64,000 nucleotides of DNA from positions 26,142,811 to 26,206,810 of the forward strand of contig OY282605.1 in assembly GCA_958298945.1 (NCBI GenBank), written 5' to 3'. The translations under genes were made by a program, and so were the position numbers. Positions 58,992 to 64,000 of the stretch are shown here, in pieces; the stretch's first letter is position 1; every line of letters begins with the position of its first letter. The DNA is from Atherix ibis (lineage: Eukaryota; Arthropoda; Insecta; Diptera; Athericidae). Under the pieces are notes generated by a model. It had not been told where the DNA came from and did not search any database. It was given only the letters and a program-made list of their open reading frames with translations.

Positions 58992-61307
58992 CACCATTTA
59001 CGTACAGGAAGGGTGCCACTTGAACTTGGTATATTAATTTATTGTGGTTTTTCCCTTGCGGTCCGATATTCAGAAGCAAGTTCTTCAGTTAAGCGAAACA
59101 GAAAATCTTTCCTTGATATAACATAGTTTCACCCGTTGTGTTTTTATATAATATCCAGGAATTTATCCCAGCTAAATCCAAGATATTGAAAAAAACATGA
59201 AGCGGCCACCTTCTGAAAACTGACTTGACACTATACTTTCGTGCCATTTGATCAGTGATATTGACTCCAAATTTGGTGTTGTTATAAGAGGACACAGTTT
59301 CGGGTAGTCTCTTGTTAGAAATTATCTATTTTTATGTGCTTGTGTTTTGTACTTAGTAGAAGTACTTTCTTATTTGGTTTACTCTTGTAAACTGTAAGTG
59401 TACATTTTTTTTGATTCGTACAGCAACGTTGATAAACGTTCCAACTAAAGAAGTTTTTTTAGACCGTAATTTTAATACCAGAGGAACACTAGTAAAGAAA
59501 TTGTCCATTGTTATGGTCCTACCTTTCATAGTATATAGTTGTACAAGTTTCATTACAACAAATTCACTTAGTGGGGTTGATGAACCTCAGGCCTCATCTT
59601 TTCTTAAATAAGGAAAGCCACTTACCACATATTTGGTTTTAACATCAGAGGCCAGCCAAAATTTTATGCCAAATTTCTGAGGTTTGTTTGTGAACGTGCA
59701 TCTGGCCTTCGTTTGAAAGAGCTGCTCATCCACCGTAAAATAAAAGCTCCTGGTTTGACGCAATTTGGCTATTTTCAATATTTTTATCCCAAACTGTGTT
59801 AAAACTAAAGCGAATTTGTCCCTTTTCAAACGTTGAATTTTCTCATTTTTTAGTAGAGATGAAGTTGCAGGAACTCATTAACCTTTGGTAACCGAATTTA
59901 TTACAGTGTAATTAATGATTTTACTACTTCACACGAAATCGTAACAATACTTGTAAATATACCACCTTGATCAAAAAGTTACCGGAATTTATTCAGAAAA
60001 TTAAAAATACAAGTTTATTCATCTAAATCTATATTGTCCCCTTCAAAGTAATCGCCATCGACTTTAACACACTTATGCCAGCGCTTGATCCAATCCTCGA
60101 AACATTTTTTATATTCGGTTTTCGGTATGTCCATCAGTGCTTCCTGCGATTTTTCCATTACTTCCTCTCGGCTGTTGAAACGCGTTCCCCGTAATGGTTT
60201 TTTAACTCGATTGAACAGAAAGAAGTCACAGGAAGCCAAATCAGATGAATTCGGCGGTTGTTGGATGGTATTTGTTGCATTTTTCGTCAAAAAATTACGA
60301 ATAATGGTGGCACTGTGCGACGGTGCGTTATCATGGTGCAAAATCCACGAGTTTTCTGCCCACAGTTCTAATCTCTTTCGGCGAATTGCTTCACGCTAAT
60401 GTCTCAAAACGCCCAAATAATACTCATTGTTTACTGTCCGGCCTTCTGGCAAAAATTCATGATGCACTAAACCGTTGTAATCCATGAAAACCCTTAGCAT
60501 TACCTTCTTTTTTGACTGAAAACGACGTGGTTTTTTTGGTCTCGGCTCATTTGGTGAACGACATTCACTTGCCTGATGTCTGGATTACGTGTCGTACTCA
60601 TAAACCCACATCTCGTCTCCAGTAATGATCCTTTTGGTGAATGTGGGATCGGATTTAGCCTCGCAAATCATGTCTTTTGCGACGTCAACACGGTCTCTTT
60701 TTTGCATGAAATTGAGGTCTTTTGGCACCAACTTTGCTGCTACACGATGGAAACCCAAATCATTAACCAAAATGTCTTGGACAGATCCATAGGCAATGTT
60801 CAAGTCCTCCGCTATATCTCTGATAATTAATTTGCGGTTATTGACCAACATTTCTTTTACTTTATCTTCGATTGACTCACGTGCCACTGGTAAACGGCAG
60901 TTCTAAAATTGTAAAAAATCGCCAACACACACAGAGATAGATGTACTCTTGGCTACGTAACTTTTGCAAATGTCAAGCTATGACGCTTAGATTTAGAGGG
61001 AATATCAACAACAGATGTACCAACTTAACAATAAAAACAGAACTCAAATCGGAAGAACGGGAGCGCCACACTCCCATCGTTCCGGGAACTTTTTGATAAA
61101 GGTGGTATGTGTAGCTGTAAAATTTTTTGCCGAAAAAGTGTTGCAGTACTTACCAAGTGTTGTAGCTGCCCCAATGTCATTTTATCACATAGAAACTTGT
61201 ACCAGTCAAAATGACTTCCTTTTATAGCTATAAAAGTCATGATATCATTACAGAAAGAAAATGTTACATGCAGTAGAAATTTTAAATTGAACCTGCAAGA
61301 CCTAGTG
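58992..61307 (-). mobile_element. PiggyBac-like element, interrupted by a mariner
   Basis: TTAA sits at 58,988-58,991 and 61,308-61,311, followed inward by CACCATTTACG (left) and, on the other strand, CACTAGGTCTTGCAGG (right). These resemble the solo end at 53,602. Transposase pieces on the minus strand, in order: RSFYFTVDEQLFQTKARC, KFGIKFWLASDVKTKYVV, EFVVMKLVQLYT, ITMDNFFTS and FGVNITDQMARKYS, then RRWPLHVFFNILDLAGIN (59,829-59,100). In piggyBac transposase the catalytic Asp residues are in the SD.GTKY, DNWFTS and GVD..DQM motifs. The first two survive and the third is Asn. Parts are deleted and frames change at about 59,600 and 59,350. The upstream end (61,108-61,307) is separated from the gene by the mariner at 59,962-61,105. 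Confidence 0.82.
59962..61105 (-). mobile_element. Mariner inserted in the piggyBac-like element
   Basis: Terminal repeats CCACCTTGATCAAAAAGTT (59,962) and CCACCTTTATCAAAAAGTT (complement of 61,087-61,105) are flanked by TA. On the minus strand, 60,887-60,585 encodes the second helix-turn-helix and linker (VNNRKLIIRDIAEDLNIAYG, LVPKDLNFMQKRDRV) and the first catalytic block ITGDEMWVYEYD. The middle (60,584-60,342) is frameshifted. The frame 60,341-60,015 holds MHHDNAPSHS, then SSDLASCDFFLF (third Asp, 34-residue spacing), and the C-terminus KRWHKCVKVDGDYFEG. The first helix-turn-helix is deleted. The group is the one with the LVPK.LNF..K and FEGDN motifs; I did not assign a named subfamily. 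Confidence 0.92.
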
Positions 61308-61594
61308 TTAATGAGCATTAGTAGAGGGATAGTCTACGATTTTGTCAGGTTACACTCAGCGATGCGCAGTCACGTTACTTGACTGTTACACCTCGTAAGT
61401 TAAAGTTAAACAATTTTTATTTCATTATAAATAGAAAAAATTTTAGACACTTTTTGCAGGACTAAATCCTTATGCAAGTTCAGGTAAAAAAAAATTGGTT
61501 TATACAAAAAAAAAGCTAAAGATATTAGTTCCAATGACACCTTCAAACCAAAATGCACACAAGATGGAATAATACTTTTGTTTTACGTAGCATG

Positions 61595-62780
61595 CGAGGG
61601 TCATTCAACAAGTACTTAGCCTCACCGCCCGATGGATTTGCTGTCACAAAAGAAATTTACCATCGTGCATGTAGCTTACTGTCGAGTTTCAGTCGATTTC
61701 TTTCATTAGTTTTGTTTTGAGAGCCTTTGAAAGCGAGCGTGTCGGTCGGTTGCACAAAAATGGAAAAAGAACAATATCGTTCGGTGATTAGATTCTTGTT
61801 TTTGGAAGGAAAAACGCGCAGCGAAATCAAAGATCGCTTGGATGCTGTGTATGGTGACTCTTCTCCTTCGATGGCGACCGTCAAGAATTGGTTCAACGAG
61901 TTTGTTCGTGGCCGCACGTTGGTTTTTATGAGCCACGCCCAGGTGCCCCGAAAACGGCTGCTACGGAGGAAAACGTTAAAAAAGTCTACGATCTCGTGTT
62001 GGCAGACCGTCGATTGAAGGTTCACGAGATAGCTGAGACTATGGGCATCCCAGTAGGAACGGTGCATCATATTCTACACGAAGAACCGGGCATGAGAAGG
62101 CTGTCGGCGCGATGGGTGCCGCGTTTGCTCACACCGGAAAACAAGCGCAACCGTGAGACCACATCGAATCCAGCGGAGTTCTTGCGTCGTTTCGTGACCG
62201 TCGACAAAACATGGATTCACTGGTACACACCAGAGACCAAGGAACAGTAGAAACAGTGGACTTCACCCGGCGAACGTGCTCCGAAGAAGGCGAAGACTGC
62301 TCGATCGGCCGGAAAGGTGATGGCCACCGTTTTCTAGGAATTCACAAGGTGTAATCCACATCGATTACCTCGAGAAAGGTAAAACAATCACGGGGTGCTA
62401 CTATGCTGACTTATTGGGCCGATTTGACGTCGAATTGAAGAAAAAGCGGTCCCGCTTTGCGAAGAAAAAAGTGCTGTTCCATCACGACAACGCGCCGGCT
62501 CACACCTCCGCCATCGCCATGGCCAAATTGGTCTAATTGCGCTACGAATTGCTGCCCCATCCACCGTACTCTCCAGATTTGGCCCCGTGTGACTACTTTT
62601 TGTTTCCAAACCTGAAAAAATCACTCGCCGGGAATAGATTTGGGTCGAATAAAGAGGTCATCGTCGTCACGGAGGCCTATTTTGCTTCCCTCGAGAAAAT
62701 GTATTTTTTGGACGGGTTAAAAAAGTTAAAGCATCGCTGGGTTTTCTTTTGTAGGCTAAGTAATTGTTGAATGACCCTCG
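61595..62780 (+). mobile_element. Group-B mariner (related to group A), inactive
   Basis: Ends CGAGGGTCATTCAACAAGTA and the complement of ...TTGTTGAATGACCCTCG form terminal repeats of the same type as group A. TA follows on the right; the left flank is TG. ATG at 61,760 opens MEKEQYRSVIRFLFLEGK, but the frame is lost after FVRGRT (about 61,918) and continues in 61,888-62,250 (PRPGAPKTAATEENVKKVY, RWVPRLLTPENKRNR, VTVDKTWIHWYTPE). Lesions: a 9-residue deletion after KRNRETT, TAG at 62,248-62,250, a stop and one-base insertion near 62,335, and TAA near 62,534 just before the third block. HHDNAPAH and PDLAPCDYFLF are intact. The C-terminus after KHRW is replaced, so the 3' end of the gene is deleted. 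Confidence 0.93.
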
Positions 62781-62782
62781 TA

Positions 62783-63690
62783 CCCGTCGTTAGGTATACT
62801 ACCACGGGTCATCTACGATCGTCTGGATTGAGAAACGGTCAATCAACGTGCAAAACCGAGTTGATCTGTTATGGATTTTATCACCTAAGCTGACTTAATC
62901 CAAATGGTTGCACACAGCAAGCACAATTCCAGTTTTTCCCCAATTTCTCTCTGACCTCCTTCTTAGACTACTTTATGCATACAATTAGGTTGCCTCTTTT
63001 TAAAGTGGGTTCTTTTTCAATCATTAGACCATCCTTTTGTGCATAAAGCAGTCAAACATTTCATCTTAACAATCCGTTTAATTTGTAGACAGTACACTGA
63101 ACCAGCTAGGACGATTGCAAACAGTCAGCAATCAGTTATAAGCAAGGCCTACCTAAGCCTCTACTATCATTTGCAGTGATAGAATACGGGAGCCTGATGT
63201 CCCTCACCTCTAGTCCTAAGCATGTACCCGCAATGTAGATATTAAACTATAGGAAATAGGTTTCAGCCAAAGGCCCTTTATCTAAACCACTTTGTCCACT
63301 CCCACACAAAGAGCTACAGTGAGGATCCTTGTAAATTCCTCGGCACTGCTAAGCTAATTTAGGTGTCGCGGGTACTGCTCATAATTTGATCATTTCCCCA
63401 GAAAGACCCTCTTATAAGGGCATACCAGGCAGTCATTTCTTATAGATACAATGGCTTATTTTGATTATTTACGAATCCATCGCTTTTTTCAGTACCCAAT
63501 CGGCGTACCTTCTGAGCACTCTTTGGTCGGTTAAGCAATAAACAAATTAAAATAGTAACCCTTAAACTAAATTCTACCTTGGATGATATATATGTTTGAC
63601 AGCTGTCAAATGACAGGAAGCGGGCAATCCTATAGTAGACATACATTTAGACAGCAGCTTACGCCAACTTTTATAACGTTTTTTTCCCCA
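62783..63690. other. Intergenic; nothing recognised
   Basis: Composition is balanced without a recognisable gene. A palindromic motif GACAGCTGTC followed by AAATGACA lies at 63,598-63,615 and resembles motifs at 25,747 and 49,199 that may mark 5' regions of DD41D mariners. Confidence 0.4.
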
Positions 63691-63691
63691 A

Positions 63692-64000
63692 ATATATTGT
63701 TTGTTTGTTTGTAAGGTTCCTTAGACATGTGCCAGGGGCCACTTCATAGCGTCACGACCGTGAGGCCATTTGGCGACTTCATAGTTCGTATGGGAAATCA
63801 TCTGAGAGAGACTGGTCTGTGGTTAGTGGTATGGAATATTAAGAATTTTTTTATATTTTGTGGAGCAGATTAGTATGTTGTAGAAGTTTAAATAGGGCAC
63901 TAGGGAATGAAGTTGTTGGGTCGAGGAGCTCCATAATAGGAGGAATCCTGCTCGCAGAGTAGTTCTTGGTTATGTGGCATTCCTATAGAATATGGGTGAT
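63692..64000 (-). pseudogene. I-like non-LTR retrotransposon 3' end, running off the window
   Basis: On the minus strand the first bases at the window edge read ITHIL*EC, the end of the Cys-rich motif after RNase H, then SRIPPIMELLDPTTSFPSALFKLLQHTN, which matches LNRTPSI...DPTIIFPSSLFDLLNHLN in the copy at 18.9 kb. The shared 3' UTR includes GTCGCCAAATGGCC and TGACGCTATGAAGTGGCC. The tail is CAAA repeats (plus strand TTTG repeats at 63,698-63,712). The rest of the element would lie beyond position 64,000. Confidence 0.8.

Overview
This window looks like a gene-poor, very AT-rich stretch of an insect nuclear genome. The evidence is a single three-exon gene with short GT-AG introns, many decayed mariner elements, Jockey-, I- and R1-type non-LTR retrotransposon fragments, a piggyBac remnant, and about 9 kb of simple satellite. 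There are no bacterial operons, no CRISPR array, and no rRNA or tRNA gene that I could support. I cannot name the species from the sequence.

Layout. 0.6-2.5 kb: Jockey-clade reverse transcriptase pseudogene (minus). 4.4-5.0 kb: ancient mariner. 6.4-7.56 kb: mellifera-type mariner with both terminal inverted repeats (TIRs), abutting an older DD41D-type (rosa-like) mariner remnant. 8.49-9.71 kb (minus): the only convincing host gene, a spliced 246-residue secreted protein with an Ala/Pro/Thr/Gly-rich tail. 10.7-12.35 kb: a Mos1-like mariner apparently nested in a DD41D copy. 15.06-15.66 kb: DD41D piece followed by a truncated group-A mariner. 18.75-20 kb: RNase H-proximal end of an I-like retrotransposon, then the best-preserved DD41D transposase. 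20.6-22.0 kb: Jockey reverse transcriptase split by a mellifera-type mariner. 24.2-25.3 kb: an R1-like 3' end nested in a DD41D copy. 27-30 kb: degenerate AT satellite, mariner scraps and a hairpin. 30.7-31.8 kb: I-like and DD41D pieces. 34.8-43.8 kb: a 13-bp satellite with higher-order structure. 46.7-49.7 kb: two palindromes, three DD41D copies and two Jockey scraps. 51.7-56.4 kb: a perfect 50-bp inverted repeat, then two group-A mariners in opposite orientation about 1.6 kb apart. 57.5-62.8 kb: an irritans (Himar1-like) mariner, a piggyBac-like element carrying another mariner inside it, and a group-B mariner. 63.69 kb to the end: another I-like 3' end.

Every transposon coding region I examined is broken by stops, frameshifts or deletions, so none looks autonomous, although catalytic aspartates often survive. 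Several insertions are nested, which gives a relative age order: DD41D mariners, Jockey and piggyBac are old hosts; TIR-bearing mariners and the R1-like copy came later. The most striking structural features are the satellite, the long perfect palindromes, and the group-A inverted pair that shares one frameshift.
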